Positions 32,521-41,468 of a stretch of DNA of 64,000 nucleotides are shown one piece after another; position 1 is the stretch's first letter; the number at the start of each line of letters is the position of its first letter. This stretch comes from Gluconobacter cerinus. Lineage in GTDB: Bacteria > Pseudomonadota > Alphaproteobacteria > Acetobacterales > Acetobacteraceae. A model generated the notes under the pieces. It was not told the DNA's origin. It did not search any database and saw nothing but the letters and a program-made list of their open reading frames with translations. The translations under genes and the position numbers were made by a program. The DNA lies in contig NZ_BEWM01000004.1 of assembly GCF_002723935.1 (NCBI RefSeq), positions 1 through 64,000 on the forward strand. Reading direction: 5' to 3'.

Positions 32521-33903
32521 TCAGGCTTTGAGAGCGCTGGCGACGGCCGGATCTTCCATCACGCGGTCCAGTACCGAGACAATGCCGTCACAGAGCTGAT
32601 CCATTTCGGCGATCGTGCTGCACAGCGGTGGGGCAAGTCCGATCACATCGTCGCCAAAGGCCCGGAAAAGAATACCCTGCTCATATCCATAGCGGCTGAG
32701 CTTTCCGGAAATTCCTAGCTGGGCATCCGGCTTGGTTTTGGTTGTCTTGTCGGTCACGAGTTCGATGCCGGCAAGCATTCCAACAGACCGGGTTGTGCCG
32801 ACGAGTGGATGATTGCCTAGACCGCGCAAGCGCGTCGCAAGATGCTCACCAACACGGGTTCCGTTTTCAAGCAGGCCACCTTCATAGAGGTCCAGGACTG
32901 CGAGGCCGATGGCCGCACTGACGGGATGGGCGCTATAGGTCTGCCCATGTCCGACGGAGACACCTGGCGGCGTCTTGTCACGGATCGTTTCGTAGATCGT
33001 ATCAGACATGAAGACGCCTCCCATCGGGGCGTAGCCGGCCGTCAGACCCTTTGCGACAGTCATCATGTCCGGTTCGATGTTCTCATGCGCGCAGGCAAAG
33101 AGAGGACCAGTCCGCCCGAAACCTGTGATGACTTCATCAACGACGAACAGAATATCCAGCTCGCGGCAAGCTGCCTGCATTGCCGTTGCCCAGCCCTTTG
33201 GCGGAATAATGACGCCGCCGGACCCTTGAACAAGTTCGCAGTAGAAGGCTGCAACATGCTGTGGACCGCCAATTTTAGCGATTTCATCATGGAATGCCTG
33301 TACCGAGGCCTGGATGATGGCTTCAGCGTCCGGTCCTGCAGGATGGCGGTAGGGATCGGGGCTGGGAATATGATGCTGCCACGGGAGTGGCACATCTGCA
33401 TCACGATGGAAGACCGGAAGCGCGGTCAGGCCTGCGCCGACGAAGGACGAGCCATGATAGCCTTTCTGTAGCCCGATGACATGGCGCTTTTCGGGCGTAC
33501 CCCGTGCGTGCTGATAGTAACGGATGAAGCGGAGCGTACTGTCCACGGCATCGGAGCCACCAAGAGCGAAATAGATGTGATTGAGGTGCCCCGGAGCATG
33601 CTGTGTCAGCCGCGCTGCCAGTTCGATAGCGGGCTCATTTGAAAAGCCGAAATATCCCGTCGCATAGGGAAGCTTTTCAAGCTGACGTCGACCTGCCTCG
33701 ATAACGCTCTCGCAGCCGTAACCGGTATTGACGCACCAAAGCCCAGAAAAGCCATCCAGAAGACGGTGGCCTTTGCTGTCCGTCAGCCAGACACCTTTGC
33801 CAGATTCGAGGATGGTCGCCCCACTGGCTTCGTGTCCCTGCCATGACGAGACGGGATGGATGAGGTGTTCGCGGTCAAGCGAGACGAGACGTGGCGTATC
33901 CAT
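32521..33903 (-). CDS. class III aminotransferase (putrescine/omega-amino acid:pyruvate type)
   Basis: About 460 residues, a fold I PLP enzyme. The substrate region HPVSSWQGHEASGA near the start, GFSGLWCVNTGYG, the acidic FVVDEVITGFGRTG segment and the PLP lysine in MMTVAKGLTAGYAPMGG are visible. Family members such as SpuC move an omega-amino group from putrescine or beta-alanine-like compounds to pyruvate. ATG 33903 with AGGA upstream is the sensible start; the longer frame to 34245 is not. It is divergent from an aldehyde dehydrogenase that could take its aldehyde product. Confidence 0.88.
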   Translation of the reverse strand: MDTPRLVSLDREHLIHPVSSWQGHEASGATILESGKGVWLTDSKGHRLLDGFSGLWCVNTGYGCESVIEAGRRQLEKLPYATGYFGFSNEPAIELAARLTQHAPGHLNHIYFALGGSDAVDSTLRFIRYYQHARGTPEKRHVIGLQKGYHGSSFVGAGLTALPVFHRDADVPLPWQHHIPSPDPYRHPAGPDAEAIIQASVQAFHDEIAKIGGPQHVAAFYCELVQGSGGVIIPPKGWATAMQAACRELDILFVVDEVITGFGRTGPLFACAHENIEPDMMTVAKGLTAGYAPMGGVFMSDTIYETIRDKTPPGVSVGHGQTYSAHPVSAAIGLAVLDLYEGGLLENGTRVGEHLATRLRGLGNHPLVGTTRSVGMLAGIELVTDKTTKTKPDAQLGISGKLSRYGYEQGILFRAFGDDVIGLAPPLCSTIAEMDQLCDGIVSVLDRVMEDPAVASALKA

Positions 33904-33981
33904 GATGATTCCTGTCCTGATCCTGAATGTGATCATCGCGCAAAGCCTGCGATATGTAATGCAAGAAAAGCCAATATTCGG

Positions 33982-33994
33982 AGCATAAAATGCT
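33982..33994. promoter_or_regulatory. short inverted repeat in divergent gap
   Basis: AGCAT and ATGCT are separated by three A residues in the 210-base gap between the divergent aminotransferase and aldehyde dehydrogenase genes. It is a weak operator candidate, for example for the Lrp-type regulator further on. No promoter boxes are assigned. Confidence 0.2.
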
Positions 33995-34113
33995 GTTGGT
34001 GCGGCCGGAATAGCAGGGATATTCAAATGTGCCACGTGAGTATTTTGCCGTTTGCTCCACACGTACGGCTGCGCACATTGTATCCCTCCCACAATGGTCT
34101 TTCGCAGGCATGA

Positions 34114-35595
34114 ATGATGACAGGCATTACCTTTGACCCCGCCCTGGTGGCGCTGCCAAACGCGCATTTTGTGGGTGGAAAGCTTCTGAAAGGTGAGGGC
34201 GCCATTCCTGTTCATGCGCCCTCGAATGGTCGGTTGCTCTGTCATCTACCGGAAGCCGGGGCGGATCTGGTGGATTATGCTGTCTGCTTGGCGAGAGATG
34301 TGCAAATGCGTTCTGGTTGGGCGACCTGTGCCCCGCGAGAGCGGGGGCGTGTGCTGAGACGCTGGGCCGAGCTTGTAGAAGATAATGCTGTGGAACTGGC
34401 GCGTCTGGAGACAGTCTGCTCGACGCGCCCTATCGCAGAGACAACAGGCTGGGACGTGCCTTTTACGGCAGAGGGCATCCGCTTTTTTGCTGAATATGCC
34501 GATAAGTTGGGCGGGGAAGTCGCTGCGACCCAGAGTGACTTGTTAGGCTTGGTCCTAGCTGAGCCTTATGGCGTCATTGGGGCCATTGCTCCCTGGAATT
34601 TCCCTCTGGTCATGGGGAGCTGGAAAGTGATTCCTGCGCTGGCGGCCGGAAATGGTGTCGTCCTCAAGCCGTCAGAAATGACTCCTTTTTCGATTGTTCG
34701 TCTGGCGGAACTGGCTGTCGAAGCTGGTGTTCCGGCCGGCCTGTTCAACGTTGTGCAGGGAACGGGTCGGATCACGGGAGATGCTCTGGCACGACATCCG
34801 GTCTGCGGAAAGCTGACATTCACTGGTTCCACAAGAACTGGCATCGAAATCATGAAGGCGGCAGCGGAGAGCGGCCCCAAGCCTGTCACGCTTGAGCTGG
34901 GCGGGAAAAGTCCGCAGATCGTTTTCGATGATATCCGTAATGTAGATGCCATTGCTGACCGTATCCTGCGAGCCTTCACGGGAAATGCGGGGCAGGTCTG
35001 TGTTTCCGGCTCGCGTCTTATCGTTCAAAGGGCGGTTCATGATGCCCTTGTGGAGAAGATCGTTGAGCGCGCGCAGGGCCTCGTTGCTGGTGCGCTTGAA
35101 AAGGCCGAAACACGGTACTCCCCGATTATCTCAGAGCGACAGGCGACATCCATTGAGCTTGCCGTTCAGGATAGTGTGCAGGCGGGAGCCTCAGCGCTTC
35201 TTCCTCTCGGCCGTCTGAACGGCTCAGAAGGGGCATTCCTTTCACCGTGCATTCTGACCAACGTCACGCCGCAGACGCGGGCCGTAAAGGACGAGCTCTT
35301 TGGTCCGGTTTTGACGGTCCAGACATTTGATGACGAGGCTGAGGCACTCTCTCTGGCGTCTCATGCGACTTACGGTCTCGCTGCCGGCGTTCATACGTCT
35401 GATCTCGGGCGTGCGATGCGGGCTGTGCGCAATCTGAAAGCTGGCACCGTCTGGGTTAATCGGTATGGCCGCTCATCAGACTTCGTGATCCCTACTGGCG
35501 GGTATGGTGGTTCCGGGATTGGCAAGGATCTGGGGCGTCAGGCTGTTGAAGCCAATCTGCGCTATAAAAGTGTTCTCATGGCGTTTGAGGGCTGA
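34114..35595 (+). CDS. NAD(P)-dependent aldehyde dehydrogenase
   Basis: A 493-residue aldehyde dehydrogenase. The cofactor segment GAIAPWNFPLVMGSWK, the catalytic Glu in LELGGKSPQ and the nucleophile Cys near residue 296 in GNAGQVCVSGSR are all present. It most resembles the betaine aldehyde / gamma-aminobutyraldehyde group by its general pattern. It is divergent from the aminotransferase and four bases upstream of the M20 hydrolase, so it probably oxidises an amino-aldehyde produced by transamination or amine oxidation. Confidence 0.88.
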   Translation: MMTGITFDPALVALPNAHFVGGKLLKGEGAIPVHAPSNGRLLCHLPEAGADLVDYAVCLARDVQMRSGWATCAPRERGRVLRRWAELVEDNAVELARLETVCSTRPIAETTGWDVPFTAEGIRFFAEYADKLGGEVAATQSDLLGLVLAEPYGVIGAIAPWNFPLVMGSWKVIPALAAGNGVVLKPSEMTPFSIVRLAELAVEAGVPAGLFNVVQGTGRITGDALARHPVCGKLTFTGSTRTGIEIMKAAAESGPKPVTLELGGKSPQIVFDDIRNVDAIADRILRAFTGNAGQVCVSGSRLIVQRAVHDALVEKIVERAQGLVAGALEKAETRYSPIISERQATSIELAVQDSVQAGASALLPLGRLNGSEGAFLSPCILTNVTPQTRAVKDELFGPVLTVQTFDDEAEALSLASHATYGLAAGVHTSDLGRAMRAVRNLKAGTVWVNRYGRSSDFVIPTGGYGGSGIGKDLGRQAVEANLRYKSVLMAFEG

Positions 35596-35599
35596 CGCC

Positions 35600-36748
35600 A
35601 TGGATCTTGCTCACCTCGTTGCCCTGCGAAAAGATCTTCATGCTCATCCTGAGCTGAGGTTCGAGGAGTTTCGAACATCCGATATTGTGGCGGACGTTCT
35701 CACGTCTTTGGGGTACTGCCCCTCCAGAGGATTGGCAAAAACCGGAGTTGTGGCGTCTCTTCAGGGGAAGAAACCCGGTCCATCCATCATCTTACGCGCA
35801 GATATGGATGCTCTGCCGATCAATGAGCAGGGAGATCATCCGCATATCTCTCGCCATCCGGGGCGCATGCACGCGTGTGGGCATGACGGGCATACCACCA
35901 TGCTTCTGGGGGCTGCTGCCGCGTTGGCTCTTAACCCGCCGGAATGCGGGACAGTGCATTTCGTTTTTCAGCCCGGGGAAGAAGGGGGTGCAGGCGCCAA
36001 AATTATGCTGGAAGAGGGGTTATTGGAGAAATTCCCCGCCGGGCGTGTTTTTGGAATGCATAACTGGCCTGGCCTTCCAACAGGTTCTATGGCGACCCGT
36101 ACCGGGCCGATCATGGCTGGTGGTTGGCGGTTTCTGGTCGATATAAAAGGGAAGGGATCACATGCGGCCCAGCCCCAATTGGGACGGGATGCACTGACTG
36201 TTGGCGCGGCATTCGTTCAGGAGACCCAATTACTGGTGGCGCGCCGTTCAGACCCTTTGGTGCCAGCGGTTCTTTCCATCTGTACGTTCCATGCGGGAAC
36301 TACGGACAACATTCTTCCTGAGACTGCCACGCTTCGCGGCACGATCCGCGCTCTGGATGCTCAGGTGCTGAATGACCTGAAAGACGGGATGACACGTCTG
36401 GCCGCAGGGATTGCCATCGCGCATGACGTGACCATCACAGTACAGTTTCACCAGCCATATCCTGTGACGGTGAACTCTGCGAACGAGACGGTATTGGCGC
36501 GTGCCGCTATGGCGCGGGCCGTTGGCGCGCAGGGCACGGTTATTCCTGACATGACGCCCAGCATGGCTTCCGAGGATTTCGGCTTCATGCTGGAAGAAAG
36601 GCCAGGCGCGCTTGTCATGCTGGGAAATGGTGCTTCCGCGCCTTTGCATGCGCCAGACTACGATTTTGACGACACAATCATTCCGCAGGGCATCGCCTAT
36701 TGGGTGGCACTCGCCCACATGTGCCTGCGCATCAATCAGGACGTTTGA
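35600..36748 (+). CDS. M20-family amidohydrolase (hippurate hydrolase-like)
   Basis: A 382-residue zinc aminoacylase. The metal motif MHACGHDGHTTMLLGAA is near residue 90, EEGGAG carries the catalytic Glu, and MHNWPGLPTGSMATR provides a further His ligand. It hydrolyses N-acyl amino acids or related amides. ATG 35600 follows GAGGG by eight bases and directly follows the aldehyde dehydrogenase stop; the frame before it overlaps that gene. Its presence suggests that the imported substrate may be N-acylated. Confidence 0.88.
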   Translation: MDLAHLVALRKDLHAHPELRFEEFRTSDIVADVLTSLGYCPSRGLAKTGVVASLQGKKPGPSIILRADMDALPINEQGDHPHISRHPGRMHACGHDGHTTMLLGAAAALALNPPECGTVHFVFQPGEEGGAGAKIMLEEGLLEKFPAGRVFGMHNWPGLPTGSMATRTGPIMAGGWRFLVDIKGKGSHAAQPQLGRDALTVGAAFVQETQLLVARRSDPLVPAVLSICTFHAGTTDNILPETATLRGTIRALDAQVLNDLKDGMTRLAAGIAIAHDVTITVQFHQPYPVTVNSANETVLARAAMARAVGAQGTVIPDMTPSMASEDFGFMLEERPGALVMLGNGASAPLHAPDYDFDDTIIPQGIAYWVALAHMCLRINQDV

Positions 36749-36750
36749 CC

Positions 36751-37824
36751 ATGCCAACTTACAAGATTGCTGTTCTGTCAGGAGATGGAATTGGCAAAGA
36801 GGTAATGCCGGAAGCCATCAAAGTGCTGGACACTGTCGGGCGTCTTTGTGGGATCGGGTTTGATTATACCCACTTTGACTGGAGCTGCGAGACCTGGCTG
36901 AAGACCGGGCAGATGATGCCCGAAGATGGCATGAGCCAGTTGGCGCAGAACGACGCCATCCTGTTGGGCGCGGTGGGTTATCCGGGTGTTCCGGATCACC
37001 TGTCCCTATGGGGGCTTCTTCTCAAGATCCGCAGAGAGTTTGACCAGTATGTAAACCTGCGTCCTGTGAGGCTTTTACCGGGGATTCCGTGTCCCTTGGC
37101 TAACAAGCAGCCGGGAGACGTGGATTTTTGGATCGTTCGGGAGAATGTTGAGGGCGAATACTCTCAGGTCGGAGGCCGGTTTGCAGAAGGAACGGAGGCA
37201 GAGGGCGTCGTTCAGAGTGCTGTCTTTACGAAGTTCGGTACCGACCGGATCCTGCGATATGCCTTTGAACTGGCGCGGAAGCTGGGCCGTCCGCATGTGA
37301 CATCCGCCACCAAGTCGAATGGCCTGTATCATTCCATGCCATATTGGGATGAGCGCTTTGCCGCGATCGGTGCGGAATACCCGGATGTTCGTATGGATCA
37401 ATATCATATCGATATTCTTGCCGCGCGTTTTGTGATGTCTCCAGAGCGATTTGATGTTGTTGTGGGAAGCAATCTGTTCGGGGACATTCTGTCTGATTTG
37501 GGGCCGGGAATGACAGGAACCATTGCTGTTGCTCCGTCTGCCAATATCAATCCTGAGAAAAAATATCCGTCCATGTTCGAGCCTGTTCATGGGTCTGCTC
37601 CGGACATCTTCGGGCAGAATATTGCCAACCCGATAGGTCAGATCTGGGCAGCCTCCATGATGTTGGATCATCTCGGAGAGGCCGAGGCAGCCGCTCTGAT
37701 TTTGAAAGCCATGACAGACGTTCTTTCAGACCAGAGTGCTCCGCGTACGCCCGATATGGGAGGCCTTGCCAGGACGTCTGATGTAGGGACTGCCATCGCA
37801 AAAGCGCTGACTTCAGGCATTTGA
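36751..37824 (+). CDS. tartrate/D-malate dehydrogenase-like beta-decarboxylating dehydrogenase
   Basis: A 357-residue member of the isocitrate/isopropylmalate dehydrogenase family. VLSGDGIGKEVMPEA opens the protein, VNLRPVRLLPG and ENVEGEYSQVGGR are substrate-binding parts, and GSNLFGDILSDLGPG carries the metal-binding Asp residues. The ENVEGEYSQVGGR pattern is closer to tartrate/D-malate dehydrogenase than to LeuB. It would give pyruvate or a hydroxyketo acid plus CO2. It starts three bases after the M20 stop, so it is in the same operon. Confidence 0.85.
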   Translation: MPTYKIAVLSGDGIGKEVMPEAIKVLDTVGRLCGIGFDYTHFDWSCETWLKTGQMMPEDGMSQLAQNDAILLGAVGYPGVPDHLSLWGLLLKIRREFDQYVNLRPVRLLPGIPCPLANKQPGDVDFWIVRENVEGEYSQVGGRFAEGTEAEGVVQSAVFTKFGTDRILRYAFELARKLGRPHVTSATKSNGLYHSMPYWDERFAAIGAEYPDVRMDQYHIDILAARFVMSPERFDVVVGSNLFGDILSDLGPGMTGTIAVAPSANINPEKKYPSMFEPVHGSAPDIFGQNIANPIGQIWAASMMLDHLGEAEAAALILKAMTDVLSDQSAPRTPDMGGLARTSDVGTAIAKALTSGI

Positions 37825-37986
37825 TAAGCACTGAAGATTAACATGGGGAAACCGTTCCAATAACGGAATCATATGCCGCTCAAAGAGGGGAAACGGGAGA
37901 ATGAACTGAACCGAATATGCAACGAATTGTCTGACAGAAAGAATGCGAATACGGTTCTCTGAGAATTCGAGGAGAGCCCGCTACCG

Positions 37987-40488
37987 ATGGGAACAGACAT
38001 GTCAGATTTAGCGCAAATGTTCGTTCTTCAATGTTTCGGTTCCAAGGCGCTCTCAAAAGCGGCAAAGAAGCCGGGACGCCTGGTTCTCCTCACGCTCTCA
38101 ACCTGGCTGTCCATGCAAGGAGCGGTCGCTGCAGACGTTACTCATCACCGGCATGCCCACCCTTCCAGCAAGGCCGTGCACCGTGGTGTAAGCCCCCTTA
38201 AGGAAAATAATACTCCTGCAGCGGCTCCTGTGCATCATGATGTTGAGTCTCACGCAACGGAAAGCGTCGTAGTCCACAGGGGCGTAGCCTCAGCTACAGG
38301 TGTGACGAACACAACGCCGGGAGGTGGTCTGATGCCTCCGCAGACCGTGGCGAAGTCGCGGAGTGGTATCACGCGGGACTTCATCGCAAAGCAGAGCCCG
38401 ACGGCAAACCCTGTGTCTATGGTGGCCAGTCTTCCAGGGGTTGTTTATTCTGGGAATGACCCTCTGGGCACGAACGATGATCAGCAGGGGCTGAGTGTTC
38501 GGGGTTTGGATCAAACGGAAATCGGATATCTTTACGAAGGTATTCCTACTGCTGCTCCGGTCTATCTCCTGCCATATACGTCTTCCACAGCGGATAACGA
38601 AAACATCCAGAGCATTACTCTGACGCAGGGATCGCCTGACATCACGTCGCCTCTATACAACGCGGTGGGGGGAGAGCTGACGGAAAGCCTTCGTGACCCG
38701 TCACACAAGTTTGGCAGCCTTGCCAACTTCTCTTACGGCTCTTTCAGCCTGAAGCGTGAATTCATCCGTATGGATACCGGAGATATCGGCCATACAGGAA
38801 TTCGTGGATTTCTATCCTTTTCGGCAAGAACAGCTGATGAATGGCGCGGTGTTGGTCAGACGCGGCGTTATCATGTGGATGGGAAATTCGTGAAGGAATG
38901 GGGAGAGGGGAACAAGGCGTCCTTCGTCCTGTCCTATAATGATCCTCTTCAGTACTATCTGCGTGCCCCTACAAAGTCGCTGTGGCGTCAGCAAGGCGTG
39001 AACTACAATTACGCAGACAAGTATACAAAAGGAAGCTCAGATTACTATAAGCTTCAGGAGAACGTGCACCGCACGCTTATCCTCGGCGCGCCGGTTAATC
39101 TGAATCTCGGTCATGGGCTGAGTTTCAATACAACGCCATATTTCACCTACGCTACCGGATACGATAACGGCGGTACGACACTGTCGAGAAATGGCAGCTA
39201 TTACGGCAATCAGCCTGCTGGAGCTCTCCAGAACACAGGAACCAGTAGCGGGAGTTCTTTTTCGGCGGTTTCAATCGATAAGTATGACCTGTATTACAGT
39301 GGAATAAATACAACTCTCTCCTGGACCAAGGGGAATAACACGCTAGCTGTTGGATATTGGTATTCCTACTTTGACCAGTCCGAGCCGTCTCTGTACGAAG
39401 CGCTCGGTCCGGATGGGCAGGTGTCCAGTATGTATGGCCAATGGGCAGTTAAAACGCAGGATGGGTCACTTCTATCTCAGTATAATATTCATCTGATCCA
39501 ACAGACAAACTCTCTGTTCATCAACGACACTTACAAGGCTCTGAATGATCGTCTGACTCTGACGGCCGGTTTCAAAGAAACAATGGTGACCCGTAAGGTG
39601 ACCCAGAATATTCCGGGTGCGAATTATCAAAATGGGCAGAGTGATGCTGCGCCGCTGCCTCAGGTCTCCATCAGCTACAAAATTACGCCCCATGACCAGA
39701 TTTACGTTAACGGGACAACATCCTTTCGTCTGCCAGCTTCCATTATGTCATATGTCGATCGTTATAGTGTCTCTACCGGAGTGCAGACGCGGTCTCATAC
39801 TGTTAACCCGAAAGCTGAATATGCGATTGGAGAGGAAATCGGGTATCGTCACACGGGTCTCGTCAGTGTCGCGCTAGCACTCTTCAACTATAACTTCACG
39901 AACCGACAGATTAATACGACGACGTATGCCAGCGGTACGCCCGTGACAGAGTCTATCAACGGTGGTGGTCAGACAGCTCGTGGTGCACAAATCGAGTTGG
40001 GACTACGCCCTTGGCATCATTTCAGCCCGTATGTTTCAGCACAGTATTTGCATGCGACGACGGACAACAATCTACAGGTTGGTAATGACTACGTCCGATC
40101 TGCTGGAAAGATTGCCGTTAAAAGCCCGAAGGTCACGGTTGCGGTTGGTTTGTCTTATGACGATGGAAGCCTCTTCGGGGCCTTCAATATGAACTATGTT
40201 AGTAAACAGTACTCAACGTTTATGGATGATGAAAGTATTCCATCCTTTGAGACGTTCAATCTTAACTTCGGATATCGCTTTCATAGTTATATGTATCTCA
40301 AGCATCCACAAGTTCAGCTTAATCTTATGAATATTGGTAATAACGGGTTCCTTTCCGGGGTAAGTGGCCTCAGCACGAACGCCAAATCTACAAAGGGTGT
40401 TTACGGAACTACCATAGCCGGAAGTTCACCGACCTATTTTGTCGGCGGTGGCTTTGCTGGAGTTCTTTCCTTCACAACCGGGTTCTAA
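37987..40488 (+). CDS. TonB-dependent outer-membrane receptor
   Basis: An 833-residue receptor. An unusual leader contains the signal segment LLTLSTWLSMQGAVA near residues 33-47, followed by a His-rich stretch (THHRHAHPSS, later VHHDVESHA) and then the plug domain beginning near 115 (NPVSMVASLPGVVYSG, later GLSVRGLDQTEIGYLYEG). The rest is a long barrel ending in GGFAGVLSFTTGF with a terminal Phe. It would import a bulky or metal-bound ligand using TonB energy. It follows the dehydrogenase after 162 bases and precedes a HAD gene. Confidence 0.87.
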   Translation: MGTDMSDLAQMFVLQCFGSKALSKAAKKPGRLVLLTLSTWLSMQGAVAADVTHHRHAHPSSKAVHRGVSPLKENNTPAAAPVHHDVESHATESVVVHRGVASATGVTNTTPGGGLMPPQTVAKSRSGITRDFIAKQSPTANPVSMVASLPGVVYSGNDPLGTNDDQQGLSVRGLDQTEIGYLYEGIPTAAPVYLLPYTSSTADNENIQSITLTQGSPDITSPLYNAVGGELTESLRDPSHKFGSLANFSYGSFSLKREFIRMDTGDIGHTGIRGFLSFSARTADEWRGVGQTRRYHVDGKFVKEWGEGNKASFVLSYNDPLQYYLRAPTKSLWRQQGVNYNYADKYTKGSSDYYKLQENVHRTLILGAPVNLNLGHGLSFNTTPYFTYATGYDNGGTTLSRNGSYYGNQPAGALQNTGTSSGSSFSAVSIDKYDLYYSGINTTLSWTKGNNTLAVGYWYSYFDQSEPSLYEALGPDGQVSSMYGQWAVKTQDGSLLSQYNIHLIQQTNSLFINDTYKALNDRLTLTAGFKETMVTRKVTQNIPGANYQNGQSDAAPLPQVSISYKITPHDQIYVNGTTSFRLPASIMSYVDRYSVSTGVQTRSHTVNPKAEYAIGEEIGYRHTGLVSVALALFNYNFTNRQINTTTYASGTPVTESINGGGQTARGAQIELGLRPWHHFSPYVSAQYLHATTDNNLQVGNDYVRSAGKIAVKSPKVTVAVGLSYDDGSLFGAFNMNYVSKQYSTFMDDESIPSFETFNLNFGYRFHSYMYLKHPQVQLNLMNIGNNGFLSGVSGLSTNAKSTKGVYGTTIAGSSPTYFVGGGFAGVLSFTTGF

Positions 40489-40515
40489 TCAGCTTTTTCC
40501 AGGAAAATTCAGATC

Positions 40516-41235
40516 ATGACACGCAAACCTAAAGTTCTGACATTCGACGTGGTTGGAACGCTGATCGATTTTGAAAATGGGATGAAAAATGCCCTGCTGA
40601 AAATTTTGGGAAAGGAGGGTGCAACACTGGATTTTGAAGCATTTCTAACGGAATACCGGGCTTTACGGAACCGTCCAGACAAACTGCTGTTTCCAGAAGA
40701 TTTGGCACCTATCTATCTGATCTTGGCAGAAAAATTCTCCCTTCCAACGGGGCGGGGAGAAGAGAAGGCGTTTGTCCAAAGTGCTACGTCATGGCCGGCC
40801 TTTAACGACAGTGTGGAGGCTTTGAAGAGATTGCAAAAACATTTCCATCTTGTCGCCATGACGAATGCACGGAGATGGGCATTTGATGGTATGGACAAGA
40901 CGCTCGAATACCCTTTTTTCAAGGGGTTTACGGTAGACGAAAGTGGCTGTGAAAAGCCTGACCCGCACTATTTCAGCTATGTGCTGGAACAGCTTGCGCC
41001 AGATGGCTACATCAAGGAAGATGTACTGCATGTTGCCCAGAGCCAGTTCCATGACATCGGAATTGCACGGGAGCTAGGTTATACCGTGTGCTGGATTGAG
41101 CGGCGGAAGGCTGTTGGTGGCGGTTTCGGGGGGACTGTGGCGGTGCAGGAACTGACGACACCTGATTATCATTATCATACCCTTGCTGAACTGGCTGATG
41201 CTGCAGACCGCGGTGAACTTGTCATGGTTGCCTGA
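40516..41235 (+). CDS. second haloacid dehalogenase type II-like HAD hydrolase
   Basis: A 239-residue HAD protein. The nucleophile motif FDVVGTL (residues 10-16), the motif II segment AMTNARRWA, the lysine in CEKPDPH and the tail VAQSQFHDIGIARELG match the same dehalogenase-like group as the gene at 29.1 kb, although the two sequences differ considerably. AGGA precedes ATG. It follows the TonB receptor by 27 bases and is followed by a strong hairpin. The substrate is unknown. Confidence 0.8.
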   Translation: MTRKPKVLTFDVVGTLIDFENGMKNALLKILGKEGATLDFEAFLTEYRALRNRPDKLLFPEDLAPIYLILAEKFSLPTGRGEEKAFVQSATSWPAFNDSVEALKRLQKHFHLVAMTNARRWAFDGMDKTLEYPFFKGFTVDESGCEKPDPHYFSYVLEQLAPDGYIKEDVLHVAQSQFHDIGIARELGYTVCWIERRKAVGGGFGGTVAVQELTTPDYHYHTLAELADAADRGELVMVA

Positions 41236-41246
41236 GGGCGCCGTTG

Positions 41247-41280
41247 AATCTGCTGCATGGTCAAAACCATTCAGCAGATT
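41247..41280 (+). terminator. hairpin terminator after the HAD gene
   Basis: AATCTGCTG (41247-41255) pairs with CAGCAGATT (41272-41280), and ATGGT/ACCAT extend the stem with one mismatch around a four-base loop. TCTCT follows. It ends 45 bases after the HAD stop codon. Confidence 0.75.
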
Positions 41281-41468
41281 TCTCTGCAATGAAAAGCAAT
41301 TTGAGTAAAATAATTAGCCAATCCGTGTTTCTATCGAAATGAAAGCAACCCTCCGACGAGGCTTGCATGATGGCAACGGAGACTTGAATGACTTCTTTCA
41401 ATCAGATGTTTGGCTCTGTTGTTTTTCATGCCTCGTCGCTCACGCGCTTCGCTTTCTGAGGAACGGAG

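Noticed and set aside
33904-34245. N-terminal extension of the class III aminotransferase to 34245
   Set aside because: The extra sequence crosses the divergent promoter and the neighbouring gene start and has no family similarity; ATG 33903 fits the family.
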